Source: Variovorax sp. PBS-H4
GTDB lineage: Bacteria; Pseudomonadota; Gammaproteobacteria; Burkholderiales; Burkholderiaceae_C
Length of the DNA stretch: 64,000 nucleotides
Assembly: GCF_901827205.1 (NCBI RefSeq)
Contig: NZ_LR594675.1
Location: 5,574,001 to 5,638,000, forward strand
Direction of reading: 5' to 3'
The notes below the pieces were generated by a model. The model was not told the DNA's origin, searched no databases, and saw only the letters and a program-made list of their open reading frames with translations. The stretch's first letter is position 1; each line of letters opens with the position of its first letter. A program made the position numbers and the translations under genes. Of the stretch, positions 1 through 9,261 are shown piece by piece.

Positions 1-122
1 CCCAGGCTCGCGGCCATGGCCGGCAGCGCGGTGTTGATGATGGTGGCGTCCAGCGTCTGCATGAAGAAGCCGACGGCGACCAACCACAGCAGACTCGTGC
101 GCGTGGAAACGGAGTTGCTCAT
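1..122 (-). CDS. DHA2-type MFS drug exporter, N-terminal fragment cut by window edge
   Basis: Reading leftwards from the ATG at 120-122, an open frame runs to the window edge and gives 40 residues. It begins MSNSVSTRTSLLWLVAVGFF and continues with MQTLDATIINTALPAMA. The LDxTIxNxALP motif in the first membrane helix is the signature of the DHA2 (EmrB/QacA, 14-helix) drug:proton antiporters, which act in the inner membrane. Only helix 1 is visible, so substrate and length are unknown. It lies downstream of erpA on the same strand but is separated from it by a strong terminator, so it probably has its own promoter. Confidence 0.75.
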   Translation of the reverse strand, partial: MSNSVSTRTSLLWLVAVGFFMQTLDATIINTALPAMAASL

Positions 123-139
123 GGGGAGAACGACGCGCA

Positions 140-169
140 GCAAAAAGCCGCCCGAAGGCGGCTTTTTGC
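140..169 (-). terminator. Rho-independent terminator after erpA
   Basis: A GCCGCC/GGCGGC stem with a CGAA tetraloop is flanked by five A and five T, so it can work in both directions. It follows the erpA stop codon by about 20 nt. The 26-base core is identical to the hairpin at 618-647. Confidence 0.9.
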
Positions 170-188
170 TTGCGCAGCTAACAATGCA

Positions 189-554
189 TCAGGCCGAGAA
201 GCTGGACCCGCAGCCGCAAGTGCTGGTGGCGTTCGGGTTCTTGATCACGAACTGGGCTCCTTGCAGGTCTTCCTTGTAGTCGATCTCGGCGCCGACAAGG
301 TATTGGTAGCTCATGGCATCGATCAACAGCGACACGCCATTCTTGGTCATCGTCGTGTCGTCCTCGTTCACGATCTCGTCGAAGGTGAAGCCGTACTGGA
401 AGCCCGAGCAGCCACCGCCTTGGACGAAGACGCGCAGCTTGAGATCGGGGTTGCCCTCCTCGGCGATCAGGTCGGCCACCTTGGCGGCCGCGCTGTCGGT
501 GAAGATGATCGGCTCGGGCATCTGGGTTTGAATATTTTCAGCAACGGCGCTCAT
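189..554 (-). CDS. erpA: Iron-sulfur cluster insertion protein ErpA
   Basis: A 121-residue A-type carrier that receives [Fe-S] clusters and passes them to apo-enzymes in the cytoplasm. The three cluster ligands of the HesB/IscA fold are present: Cys49 in GGGCSGFQYG and Cys113/Cys115 in the C-terminal CGCG motif. Length is normal for betaproteobacterial ErpA. The ATG is preceded by AGGAG about 10 nt upstream. The gene is a single transcription unit bounded on both sides by identical hairpin terminators, so it is insulated from the upstream ribosomal operon and the downstream exporter. Confidence 0.95.
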   Translation of the reverse strand: MSAVAENIQTQMPEPIIFTDSAAAKVADLIAEEGNPDLKLRVFVQGGGCSGFQYGFTFDEIVNEDDTTMTKNGVSLLIDAMSYQYLVGAEIDYKEDLQGAQFVIKNPNATSTCGCGSSFSA

Positions 555-617
555 AACTGGAGAACTCCTGTGGAGGGGCCGAACGGGGCGGCCAACCGAA
601 GAATGCTACTGCAATAA

Positions 618-647
618 CCAAAAAGCCGCCCGAAGGCGGCTTTTTGG
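618..647 (-). terminator. Rho-independent terminator after rplM-rpsI
   Basis: The GCCGCC-CGAA-GGCGGC stem with A5/T5 flanks is the same as at 140-169, here extended by CC/GG outside the A and T tracts. It lies between the rpsI stop and the erpA start, and ends the ribosomal operon. Confidence 0.9.
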
Positions 648-685
648 CAGTACGGGCCATAAGCCCAAGGCAATCGGCGGACCGA

Positions 686-1078
686 TCAGCGCTTCGAGAA
701 CTGCTTGCGGCGGCGTGCGGAATGCAGACCGACCTTCTTGCGCTCCACCTCGCGGGCGTCGCGAGTCACGAAACCGGCCTGGCTCAACACCGGCTTCAGC
801 GAGGCGTCATAGTCGATCAGCGCACGGGTGATGCCGTGGCGCGTGGCGCCCGCCTGGCCCGATTCGCCGCCACCCGCCACATTGACCATGATGTCGAAGC
901 TTTCGACGTTGTCGGTCAGGAAAAGCGGTTGCTTGGCAATCATGATCGAGGTTTCGCGGCCGAAGAACTCAGTGATGTCCTTGCCGTTGACCGTGATCTT
1001 GCCGGAGCCTTTTTTCAGAAACACGCGGGCGACGCTCGATTTGCGACGGCCGGTGCCATTGTTCCATTCACCAATCAT
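686..1078 (-). CDS. rpsI: 30S ribosomal protein S9
   Basis: A 130-residue S9 that begins MIGEWNNGTGRRKSS and ends in the basic tail RRRKQFSKR, which reaches the P-site tRNA. A TTG in frame six bases upstream would add two residues, but the ATG at 1076-1078 matches the family start and has GGAG upstream. It follows rplM with a 12-nt gap, the usual L13-S9 operon. Confidence 0.97.
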   Translation of the reverse strand: MIGEWNNGTGRRKSSVARVFLKKGSGKITVNGKDITEFFGRETSIMIAKQPLFLTDNVESFDIMVNVAGGGESGQAGATRHGITRALIDYDASLKPVLSQAGFVTRDAREVERKKVGLHSARRRKQFSKR

Positions 1079-1090
1079 TCTCAAGGCTCC

Positions 1091-1522
1091 TTAGAGTTCC
1101 AGCACTTTGGGCTGTTGGGCGGTGTGCGGATGCTCTGCACCGCCGTACACCTTGAGTTTCTTGATCATGGCGTAACCGAGCGGACCCTTGGGCAGCATGC
1201 CCTTGACCGCCTTTTCCAGGGCGCGGCCGGGATGCTTGGCTTGCATGTCGCGGAAGTTGGTGGCCGTGATGCCGCCGGGGTAGCCCGAATGGCGGTAGTA
1301 GACCTTGTCAAGCGGCTTGGCGCCGGTGACACGCAGCTGGGCTGCGTTGATGATGACGATGAAGTCACCGGTATCGACGTGAGGCGTGTAAATGGCCTTG
1401 TGTTTGCCGCGTAGACGGAGAGCAACTTCGCTGGCTACTCGTCCGAGGACCTTGTCGGTCGCGTCAATCACAAACCACTCGTGCGTCACGTCAGCGGGCT
1501 TGGCGCTGAACGTTTTGGTCAT
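1091..1522 (-). CDS. rplM: 50S ribosomal protein L13
   Basis: A 143-residue L13, one of the early-assembling large-subunit proteins. It shows the conserved KTFSAKP start, the GRHK-like RLRGKHKAIYTPH segment and the HPHTAQQP C-terminus. It is the first gene of the rplM-rpsI operon. The leader of about 115 nt upstream carries a good -10 box at 1646-1651 and no other gene. Autogenous control by L13 is known in some bacteria, but I see no clear structure here that proves it. Confidence 0.97.
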   Translation of the reverse strand: MTKTFSAKPADVTHEWFVIDATDKVLGRVASEVALRLRGKHKAIYTPHVDTGDFIVIINAAQLRVTGAKPLDKVYYRHSGYPGGITATNFRDMQAKHPGRALEKAVKGMLPKGPLGYAMIKKLKVYGGAEHPHTAQQPKVLEL

Positions 1523-1645
1523 GAGTTTTCCTTGAAGGGAAAGTGGTTTGGCGGGCCCTTTTCCACGGTCGGCGTTCCTCTGTCGGGAATCTCTTAGGTG
1601 GGGTCATGCTCCGCCGCGGGGCCACAAAACGCTGCGAAGCCCACG

Positions 1646-1651
1646 ATTATA
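1646..1651 (-). promoter_or_regulatory. Predicted -10 box of the rplM-rpsI promoter
   Basis: The minus strand reads TTTG-TATAAT-CG here, a perfect sigma-70 -10 hexamer about 125 nt before the rplM ATG. No convincing -35 box is visible at 16-18 nt, so strength and exact start are uncertain. Confidence 0.6.
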
Positions 1652-1705
1652 CAAAGATTGGTCCGCAGCGGGCCCTGGAAGACCCAGGGCAGTTACCATG
1701 CCTCC

Positions 1706-2611
1706 ATGTTCAGCTACCGCCACGCCTTCCATGCCGGCAATCACGCCGACGTGCTCAAGCACACGGTGCTGATCGCTGCGCTCGAGCACCTGGTCGAGAA
1801 GGACACCCCGCTCACGGTGGTAGACACGCACGCTGGCGCCGGGCTGTACCGCCTTGACGGCGACTACGCCGGCACCAGCGGCGAGGCCGCTGAAGGGGTG
1901 CTGCGGCTGCTCTCGGACACAGCCAAGCCCAAGCCCGACGAGGCGCCGCTCGCCGATGCCCTGGCGCGCTATCTTGCAGTCATACGAGCTTTCAATCCAA
2001 AGGGCGGCGCGCGCATCTACCCGGGCTCGCCCTTCATCGTCCATCACCTGCTGCGCGAGCACGACAAGCTCAAGCTCTTCGAACTGCATCCCACCGACGC
2101 GCGCACTCTAGGTGCCAACATCGCCCAGCTCGAGGCCGGCCGCCAGATCGCGGTGCTGCGCGACGACGGGTTCGGCAGCGCCACCAAGTTCCTGCCGCCA
2201 CCTTCGCGTCGGGCGCTGGTGCTCTGCGATCCCAGCTACGAGATCAAGAGCGACTACGCACGGGTGCTTGACTTCATCGCCGAGGCGCTCAAGCGCTTCG
2301 CGACGGGCACCTATGCGATCTGGCACCCGATCATTCCACGGCCCGAGGCGCACGATCTGCCGCGCCGGCTCAAGACGCTGGCCACCAGGGCCGGCAAGCC
2401 CTGGCTGCACGCCACCTTGACCGTCAAGTCGAGCAAGATCCTGACCGACGCCTCCGGCGTCCAGCACCGTCCGGGGCTGCCCGCGAGCGGCATGTTCCTC
2501 ATCAACCCGCCTTTTACGCTGAAGGCCCAGCTCGAAGCCGCCCTGCCCCAGATGGCGCAGCGGCTCGCGCAGGACCGCCACGCTGCCTTCTCGCTCGACA
2601 GCGGCGGCTGA
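1706..2611 (+). CDS. rlmJ: 23S rRNA (adenine2030-N6)-methyltransferase RlmJ
   Basis: A 301-residue enzyme that uses SAM to methylate A2030 of 23S rRNA. The start MFSYRHAFHAGNHADVLKH is the RlmJ N-terminal signature. VVDTHAGAGLY is the SAM-binding motif, followed later by LINPPF. The motif IV tetrad, normally DPPYE in this family, reads DPSYE (CCC AGC codons). I chose the ATG at 1706 because upstream in-frame codons do not match the family. The Shine-Dalgarno sequence is weak. The gene is divergent from rplM and convergent with rlpA, so it is probably monocistronic. Confidence 0.92.
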   Translation: MFSYRHAFHAGNHADVLKHTVLIAALEHLVEKDTPLTVVDTHAGAGLYRLDGDYAGTSGEAAEGVLRLLSDTAKPKPDEAPLADALARYLAVIRAFNPKGGARIYPGSPFIVHHLLREHDKLKLFELHPTDARTLGANIAQLEAGRQIAVLRDDGFGSATKFLPPPSRRALVLCDPSYEIKSDYARVLDFIAEALKRFATGTYAIWHPIIPRPEAHDLPRRLKTLATRAGKPWLHATLTVKSSKILTDASGVQHRPGLPASGMFLINPPFTLKAQLEAALPQMAQRLAQDRHAAFSLDSGG

Positions 2612-2621
2612 GCCGCGATCT

Positions 2622-3320
2622 TCAGCGCCGCAAGCGCGGCGGCACCTCTCGGATCCGTCGTCGGGACGACGGGTTCGCGGCGGGCTTCGCTGCCTTGGCT
2701 TCCGGCGGCGGCGCATCGCTCGCGACGGGATCGATTTCCGTATCACCGCAACGCGTGCTGTTCTTGTCGATGATCGACAAAGCCACCTGCTTGATCCCCA
2801 GCCCGAGCATGTCCAGTGCATCCGCCGCAGCGCGGCTGAGGTCGATGATGCGGCCGGCCGAATAGGGCCCGCGGTCGTTGATACGAACCAGCACCTCGCG
2901 GCCGTTGACCAGGCTGCGCACGCAGACGCGGGTGTTGAAGGGCAGCGTCCGGTGGGCCGCGGTCATGGCCGTCATGTCGAAGCGCTCGCCGTTGGCGGTC
3001 TTGCGCTGATGAAACTGGATGCCGTACCAGGAGGCGCCGCCGCGCTCGAAGATCTCGCGCGGCCCTGTGTCTCCAGGCACGCCGTCGTCCTCGGCCGCGC
3101 CCGACACCGCAAGGTCGTAGCGCACCGAAGGCACCTGGGAGCGCGGCGGTGCACCGGGCGGCAGCGCAGGCTGGCGGGCCAAAGGGCGCAGGCCGGTGCC
3201 GCTTTCGCCGTTCGAAGAGGTCGGCGCGGGAGGCGGCGCGGGCTGCTGCGTGGTGCAAGCGGCCAGCGCAGCGGCCGCCAGGACCAGCGCAATTCCTTTT
3301 GCGAGCCGCAGCCCGCTCAT
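2622..3320 (-). CDS. rlpA: RlpA-type septal-ring lytic transglycosylase lipoprotein
   Basis: A 232-residue protein with a lipoprotein signal ending in the lipobox LAAC, so it is lipidated and probably anchored in the outer membrane. A proline-rich linker leads to a double-psi beta-barrel domain (about residues 88-185) with ASWYG, KTANGE, AAHRTLPF and INDRGPY motifs typical of RlpA, which cleaves denuded glycan strands. The C-terminus is a short basic, proline-rich tail, and the SPOR domain of E. coli RlpA is absent. It starts within the metF stop (4-nt overlap), so it is translated from the metF message. Confidence 0.9.
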   Translation of the reverse strand: MSGLRLAKGIALVLAAAALAACTTQQPAPPPAPTSSNGESGTGLRPLARQPALPPGAPPRSQVPSVRYDLAVSGAAEDDGVPGDTGPREIFERGGASWYGIQFHQRKTANGERFDMTAMTAAHRTLPFNTRVCVRSLVNGREVLVRINDRGPYSAGRIIDLSRAAADALDMLGLGIKQVALSIIDKNSTRCGDTEIDPVASDAPPPEAKAAKPAANPSSRRRIREVPPRLRR

Positions 3321-4150
3321 CCTTTCCAGCCCAGCCGCTCCAGCAACGCGAGCGTCGCCGCCGACTGGTTCATGGTGTAGAAGTGCATGGCCGGCGCGCC
3401 GCCGCTCGCCAGCCGCGCGCACAGCTCGGTCACCACGTCGAGGCCGAAGGCCTTGATCGAGGCGGTGTCGTCGCCGAAGCCCTGCAGCCGCAGCCGGATC
3501 CAGCGGGGGATCTCGGCGCCGCAGGCATCGGAGAAGCGCATCAGCTGGGTGGAGCTGGTGATCGGCATGATGCCCGGGACGATCGGGGTATCGAGTCCGA
3601 GCTTGCGCGCCTCTTCGACGAACCTGAAATACGCCTCCGGACTGAAGAAGTACTGCGTGATCGCGGCGTCGGCCCCCGCGCGCACCTTCGCGGCGAAGGC
3701 CTGCAGGTCGGCCTCGGGCGAGCGCGCTTGCGGATGCACTTCGGGATAGCACGCGACCTCGATACGGAAATCGCGGCCGGTCTCCTCGCGAATGAAGCCG
3801 ACCAGGTCGCTCGCATAGTGGAATTCGCCCCCCATGCCGTAGCCGCTGGGCAGGTCCCCGCGCAGCGCCACCAGGCGCTTGACGCCCATGGCCTTGAGCT
3901 CTTTCAGCTGCTCGCGCACGGTCGTGCGAGTGGCGCCGATACAGGAGAAATGGCAGGCGGCGTCGACCCCCTCGCCGAGGATCTCGCGCACCGTGCCGAA
4001 GGTGCCCTCGTGCGTCGAACCGCCAGCCCCATAGGTCACCGAGCAGAATTCGGGTCGCTGTACATAGAGCTGCTGGCGCACCGCGCGCAGCTTGACCGCA
4101 CCTTCGGGCGTCTTGGGCGGAAAGAATTCAAAGCTCAACGGAAGGCGCAC
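3317..4150 (-). CDS. metF: Methylenetetrahydrofolate reductase MetF
   Basis: A flavin-dependent TIM-barrel enzyme that reduces 5,10-methylene-THF to 5-methyl-THF, the methyl donor for methionine synthesis. Motifs include LSFEFFPPKT (catalytic Glu) near the N-terminus and SVTYGAGGST. I chose the GTG at 4148-4150 (277 residues) because AGGAG lies six bases before it and the conserved fold begins at once. An ATG at 4184-4186 would add 12 residues but has no visible ribosome site and would enlarge the overlap with tlyA. It is third in the ahcY-tlyA-metF-rlpA series, linking methyl supply to SAH removal. Confidence 0.93.
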   Translation of the reverse strand: MRLPLSFEFFPPKTPEGAVKLRAVRQQLYVQRPEFCSVTYGAGGSTHEGTFGTVREILGEGVDAACHFSCIGATRTTVREQLKELKAMGVKRLVALRGDLPSGYGMGGEFHYASDLVGFIREETGRDFRIEVACYPEVHPQARSPEADLQAFAAKVRAGADAAITQYFFSPEAYFRFVEEARKLGLDTPIVPGIMPITSSTQLMRFSDACGAEIPRWIRLRLQGFGDDTASIKAFGLDVVTELCARLASGGAPAMHFYTMNQSAATLALLERLGWKG

Positions 4151-4925
4151 GGCCGGCTCCTGGTGGGCCGCTCGCAAAAGCGGCATGAATGAAGAATTCG
4201 CGGTTGCCGTCACCACCTGCGATCGGACTGTCGAACCAGCCCCGCACTTGCAGGCCGAGCGCATCGCAGGCCGCGCGCAGGCGCTGCTCGACCACCGGAT
4301 AGAGCGAGGCATCGCGCACGATACCGCCCTTGCCGACCTGGCCTGGCTGCAATTCGAATTGAGGCTTGACCAGCATCAGGAGTTCGCCTGTCGCGGCGAG
4401 CAGAGGAACCAGGGCAGGCAGCACAAGCGTGAGCGAGATGAAGGACAAATCGCCGACGATCAGGTCGAACTGCGGCGCCGCCGGCGCTGCCGCGTCCCAG
4501 GCCGAGGCATCGAGCACGCGCGCATTCACGCCCTCGACCGCGGTGACGCGCGCATCTTCGCGCAGCCGCGGATGCAGCTGGCCGTGCCCGACGTCTACGC
4601 CCACCACGTGCGCAGCCCCTTGCTGCAGCAGGCAGTCGGTGAAGCCGCCGGTCGACTGGCCGACGTCGAGGCAGCGCCTACCGCGCACCTCGATGCCGGC
4701 CGCGGCCAGCGCTCCCTCGAGCTTGAGCCCGCCTCGCGAGACATAACGCGCTTCGGCGGGGTCGAGCAGCTCGAGCTCCGCATCCTTCGGCAGGTCCTCG
4801 CCGTTCTTGCCCACCGTGCGCCAGCACGCACCGTCCCGCCAACGCAGGCCCCCTGCGATCAAGCGCGCGGCCTGCGAACGGGAAGCAGCCAGGCCGCGTT
4901 CGACGAGCAACTGATCGGCGCGCAC
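4128..4925 (-). CDS. TlyA family rRNA methyltransferase / hemolysin A-like
   Basis: A 265-residue protein with an N-terminal S4 RNA-binding domain (MRADQLLVERGLAASRSQA) and an FtsJ-like SAM methyltransferase domain (LDVGQSTGGFTD SAM loop, VGDLSFISL, VKPQFE). Mycobacterial TlyA 2'-O-methylates 16S and 23S rRNA. The substrate here is inferred only. It starts with GTG, preceded by GGAGG about 12 nt upstream, 19 nt after ahcY. Its 3' end overlaps metF by 23 nt. The placement beside ahcY fits a SAM-using enzyme under SAH-responsive control. Confidence 0.88.
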   Translation of the reverse strand: MRADQLLVERGLAASRSQAARLIAGGLRWRDGACWRTVGKNGEDLPKDAELELLDPAEARYVSRGGLKLEGALAAAGIEVRGRRCLDVGQSTGGFTDCLLQQGAAHVVGVDVGHGQLHPRLREDARVTAVEGVNARVLDASAWDAAAPAAPQFDLIVGDLSFISLTLVLPALVPLLAATGELLMLVKPQFELQPGQVGKGGIVRDASLYPVVEQRLRAACDALGLQVRGWFDSPIAGGDGNREFFIHAAFASGPPGAGRAPSVEL

Positions 4926-4944
4926 GGTATTGCGCGGCCTCCGC

Positions 4945-6384
<1,440 letters not shown>

Positions 6385-6460
6385 GAGGACTCCAAACAAG
6401 TTTGAGTGAGGCCGCTGCTTTCGGGGTCCTGGCGGAACGGGCTCACCCGCGAGAACAGCG

Positions 6461-6523
6461 GTTGAGCGTGGTTGCGATGTGTGGTCCGAGCCTCACGCCT
6501 GGCGGCGCTGCAACGCTCCTCGG
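6461..6523 (-). promoter_or_regulatory. SAH riboswitch (ahcY element)
   Basis: The minus strand reads CCGAGGAGCGTTGCAGC, then CAGGCGTGAGGCTCGG, then GCAACCACGCTCA. This matches the SAH-riboswitch consensus: P1 is CCGAG/CTCGG, and GAGCG-TTGC can pair with GCAA-CCA-CGCTC to close the pseudoknot. SAH riboswitches are known upstream of ahcY in beta- and gammaproteobacteria and switch expression on when SAH binds. About 75 nt separate it from the ahcY ATG. Confidence 0.9.
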
Positions 6524-6531
6524 AAGGCGGC

Positions 6532-6537
6532 ATTTTA
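6532..6537 (-). promoter_or_regulatory. Predicted -10 box of the ahcY operon
   Basis: TAAAAT on the minus strand lies eight bases before the first base of the SAH riboswitch, so transcription would begin at the aptamer. No recognisable -35 was found. Confidence 0.5.
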
Positions 6538-6650
6538 GCGCCAGCCTGTCTGCTTGCAGTTCGCCTTGAACTGCATCCCCAAAATCCGTGCCCACAATCA
6601 AAGCCTTTCGAAGCGGCGCCCTCCTGGCCCCTGATGTGAACCGCTCTCGC

Positions 6651-6656
6651 TAAAAT
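6651..6656 (+). promoter_or_regulatory. Possible -10 box of prfC
   Basis: TAAAAT preceded by CTCGC, about 50 nt before the prfC ATG and facing away from the ahcY promoter. There is no clear -35. The rest of the 324-nt intergenic region 6385-6708 holds only this, the ahcY leader and its promoter. Confidence 0.3.
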
Positions 6657-6708
6657 CATGGGCTTTGCCGACCAGCCGCGCCCGTGAGCGTGCACCGCGT
6701 TCACCCCC

Positions 6709-8337
6709 ATGTCCTTCGCCTCCGAAACCCGTCGCCGCCGCACTTTCGCGATCATTTCCCACCCGGACGCGGGCAAGACCACGCTGACCGAGAAGCTGCT
6801 GCTGTTCTCCGGCGCGATCCAGATCGCCGGCTCGGTGAAGGCGCGCAAGGCCTCGCGCCATGCCACCTCCGACTGGATGGAGATCGAGAAGCAGCGCGGC
6901 ATCTCGGTGGCCTCGTCGGTCATGCAGATGATGTACCGCGACCACGTGATCAACCTGCTGGACACGCCCGGCCACAAGGACTTCTCGGAGGACACCTACC
7001 GCGTGCTGACCGCGGTCGACTCGGCCCTGATGGTGATCGACGCGGCCAACGGCGTGGAGGCGCAGACGCGCCGGCTGATCGAGGTCTGCCGCCAGCGCGA
7101 CACGCCCATCATCACCTTCGTCAACAAGATGGACCGCGAGGTGCGCGAGCCGCTCGACATCCTCGACGAGGTGGAGCGCGAACTCGGCATGCCCTGCGTG
7201 CCGATGACCTGGCCCGTGGGCCAGGGCAAGACCTTTCGCGGCATCATGAACCTGCGCACGCAGGCCATGACGGTGTTCGAGTCCGGCAGCGAACGACTGC
7301 CGCAAGACTTCGAGACGCTTGCGCTGACCGAGCGCGACACGCTGACCCGGCGCTTCGGCACCGATTTCGAGAGCGCCATGGAAAGCATGGAGCTCGCCAC
7401 GGGCGCCTCGCCGAGTTGGGACCGCGAGGCCTTCCTGGCAGGCAAGCAGACGCCCGTGTTCTTTGGCTCCGGCGTGAACAACTTCGGCGTGATGGAAGTA
7501 CTCGAGGCGCTGGTCGACCTCGCGCCTTCGCCGCGTTCGCGCACCAGCACCACCATGGTCAACCGCCAGCCCGTGGTGAAAGAGATCCAGCCCGAGGACA
7601 AGGACTTCGCCGGCGTGGTGTTCAAGGTGCAGGCCAACATGGACGCCAACCACCGTGACCGCATCGCCTTCGTGCGCATGGCCTCGGGCAAGTACACGCC
7701 CGGCATGAAGCTCAAGGTGCAGCGCACATCGAAGGAACTGCGCCCGACCAGCGTCGTGACTTTCATGAGCCAGCGCCGCGAGGCCGTCGAGGAGGCCTAC
7801 GCCGGCGACATCGTGGGCTTCACGACGCATGGCGGCGTGCAGCTGGGCGACACGATCACCGACGGTGCAAGCCTGCAGTTCACCGGCCTGCCCTTCTTCG
7901 CGCCCGAGCTGTTCATGACCGTGATCCTGAAGAATCCGCTGCGGACCAAACAGCTGCAGCAGGGCCTGGCGCAGCTCGGCGAGGAAGGCGCGATCCAGGT
8001 GTTCCGGCCCGAAGTGGGCGGGCCGATGCTGCTGGGCGCGGTCGGACAGCTGCAGTTCGAGGTGGTGCAGCACCGCCTGAAGACCGAGTACGACGCGGAC
8101 GTGCGGCTGGAAGGCTGCCAGTACACCGGTGCGCGCTGGATCACGGCCGACACGCCGGCCGAGCTGCGCGCCTTCACCGACGCGTACCCGGCGCGCATGG
8201 CGCGCGACGCGGCCGACACGCTCGCCTACCTGTGCACCTCGCCCTATGACGTGCGGCTGGCGCAGGAGCGTTTTCCCAAGATCCACTTCCATCCGCTGCG
8301 AGAGCACGCGGGCCTGGCCCTGCAGAGCGCAGGCTGA
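6709..8337 (+). CDS. prfC: Peptide chain release factor 3
   Basis: A 542-residue translational GTPase that recycles RF1/RF2 from the ribosome after peptide release. G-domain motifs: P-loop SHPDAGKTT near residue 17, DTPGH, and NKMD. The C-terminal EF-G-like domains are complete, and the length matches RF3 (about 530). The TYRVLTAVDSALMVID segment is typical of RF3 rather than EF-G. It is divergent from ahcY, and a dispersed repeat begins three bases after its stop. Confidence 0.96.
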   Translation: MSFASETRRRRTFAIISHPDAGKTTLTEKLLLFSGAIQIAGSVKARKASRHATSDWMEIEKQRGISVASSVMQMMYRDHVINLLDTPGHKDFSEDTYRVLTAVDSALMVIDAANGVEAQTRRLIEVCRQRDTPIITFVNKMDREVREPLDILDEVERELGMPCVPMTWPVGQGKTFRGIMNLRTQAMTVFESGSERLPQDFETLALTERDTLTRRFGTDFESAMESMELATGASPSWDREAFLAGKQTPVFFGSGVNNFGVMEVLEALVDLAPSPRSRTSTTMVNRQPVVKEIQPEDKDFAGVVFKVQANMDANHRDRIAFVRMASGKYTPGMKLKVQRTSKELRPTSVVTFMSQRREAVEEAYAGDIVGFTTHGGVQLGDTITDGASLQFTGLPFFAPELFMTVILKNPLRTKQLQQGLAQLGEEGAIQVFRPEVGGPMLLGAVGQLQFEVVQHRLKTEYDADVRLEGCQYTGARWITADTPAELRAFTDAYPARMARDAADTLAYLCTSPYDVRLAQERFPKIHFHPLREHAGLALQSAG

Positions 8338-8340
8338 TGA

Positions 8341-8410
8341 CGCCCCCACGCTCTGCACGGACGTGTCGACGCTGCCCTCAAAGGGGGCGCAGCCGCCCTT
8401 GGGGCGGCCC
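8341..8410 (+). repeat. Dispersed GC-rich repeat, family A
   Basis: The segment starts CGCCCCCACGCTC and ends CTTGGGGCGGCCC. The same frame of motifs recurs at 16486-16553 and 38089-38150 and, inverted, at 11225-11284. It fills nearly the whole gap between prfC and the next gene. Confidence 0.75.
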
Positions 8411-8422
8411 TGGTCACGGCTG

Positions 8423-9214
8423 ATGCTGCCGCTCGACGCCTGGCCAGCTGAGGCGCGCGCACAGCTCGTCGGCGTGTTCACCGACATCGACGACACGCTC
8501 ACCACCGAAGGCGCGATCACCCCAGATGCGCTTCGCGCCATGGGCGCGCTGCGGGCCGCCGGGCTGAACCTGGTGGCCATCACCGGCCGGCCGGTCGGTT
8601 GGAGCGAGCCCTTCGCGAGCCTTTGGCCCGTCGATGCGATCGTCGCGGAGAACGGCGCCGTTGCGCTGGTGCGCACCGCTACAGGCCGCGTCGAGAAGCG
8701 CTACCAGCAGGACGCCGCGACGCGGGCACGCAACTTCGAGCGCATGCAGGCCGTGCTCCGGCACATCGAGCAGGAGATCCCCGGTGCCCGACGTGCCGCC
8801 GACTCCGCCGGCCGCGAATGCGACATCGCCGTCGACCACAGCGAATTCACCGCGCTCGACGACGCCACCATTGCGCAGGTCGCCGGGCTGATGCGCAGCG
8901 AAGGCATGCACGCCACCGTGAGCAGCATCCACATCAACGGCTGGTACGGCGAGCACAACAAGCTGGAAGGCGCCCGCTGGATCGTGCGCCAGCTCTGGGG
9001 CCGTCCGCTGGAGGATGAGATGAAGCGCTGGGCCTACGTGGGCGACTCCACGAATGACGCGCTGATGTTCGAGCATTTCGCCCACAGCGTGGGCGTCGCC
9101 AATGTGCGGCGCTTCGAGACCGCGCTGTCGCACCTGCCGCGCTACGTGGCGCCCAGCGAGCGCGGGTCGGGCTTTGCCGAGGTCGCGGCGGCCATCCTTG
9201 AGGCACGCGGCTGA
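8423..9214 (+). CDS. HAD-IIB family sugar-phosphate phosphatase-like hydrolase
   Basis: A 263-residue cytosolic HAD hydrolase. Motif I is FTDIDDTLT (nucleophile and acid/base Asp), motif II is AITGRPVGW, motif III is Lys in NKLEGARW, and motif IV is GDSTNDALMF. The IIB cap lies between motifs II and III. Relatives include sucrose-phosphatase and mannosyl-phosphoglycerate phosphatase. The substrate cannot be read from sequence. The start at ATG 8423 is set by where HAD homology begins. There is no clear ribosome site, and the preceding bases belong to a dispersed repeat, so it may depend on prfC read-through. Confidence 0.8.
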   Translation: MLPLDAWPAEARAQLVGVFTDIDDTLTTEGAITPDALRAMGALRAAGLNLVAITGRPVGWSEPFASLWPVDAIVAENGAVALVRTATGRVEKRYQQDAATRARNFERMQAVLRHIEQEIPGARRAADSAGRECDIAVDHSEFTALDDATIAQVAGLMRSEGMHATVSSIHINGWYGEHNKLEGARWIVRQLWGRPLEDEMKRWAYVGDSTNDALMFEHFAHSVGVANVRRFETALSHLPRYVAPSERGSGFAEVAAAILEARG

Positions 9215-9261
9215 AGGCGCCTTCGCGGCTGGCAGCTTGACGGGCGCCGGCCGGCAAGGAC

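Noticed and set aside
2622..3752. Longer frame extending RlpA upstream through metF
   Set aside because: The extension is antisense-like composition within metF. The ATG at 3320 begins a proper lipoprotein signal peptide.
4151..4186. ATG at 4184-4186 as the metF start
   Set aside because: No ribosome site, and a longer overlap with tlyA. The GTG at 4148-4150 has AGGAG at good spacing just before the conserved fold.
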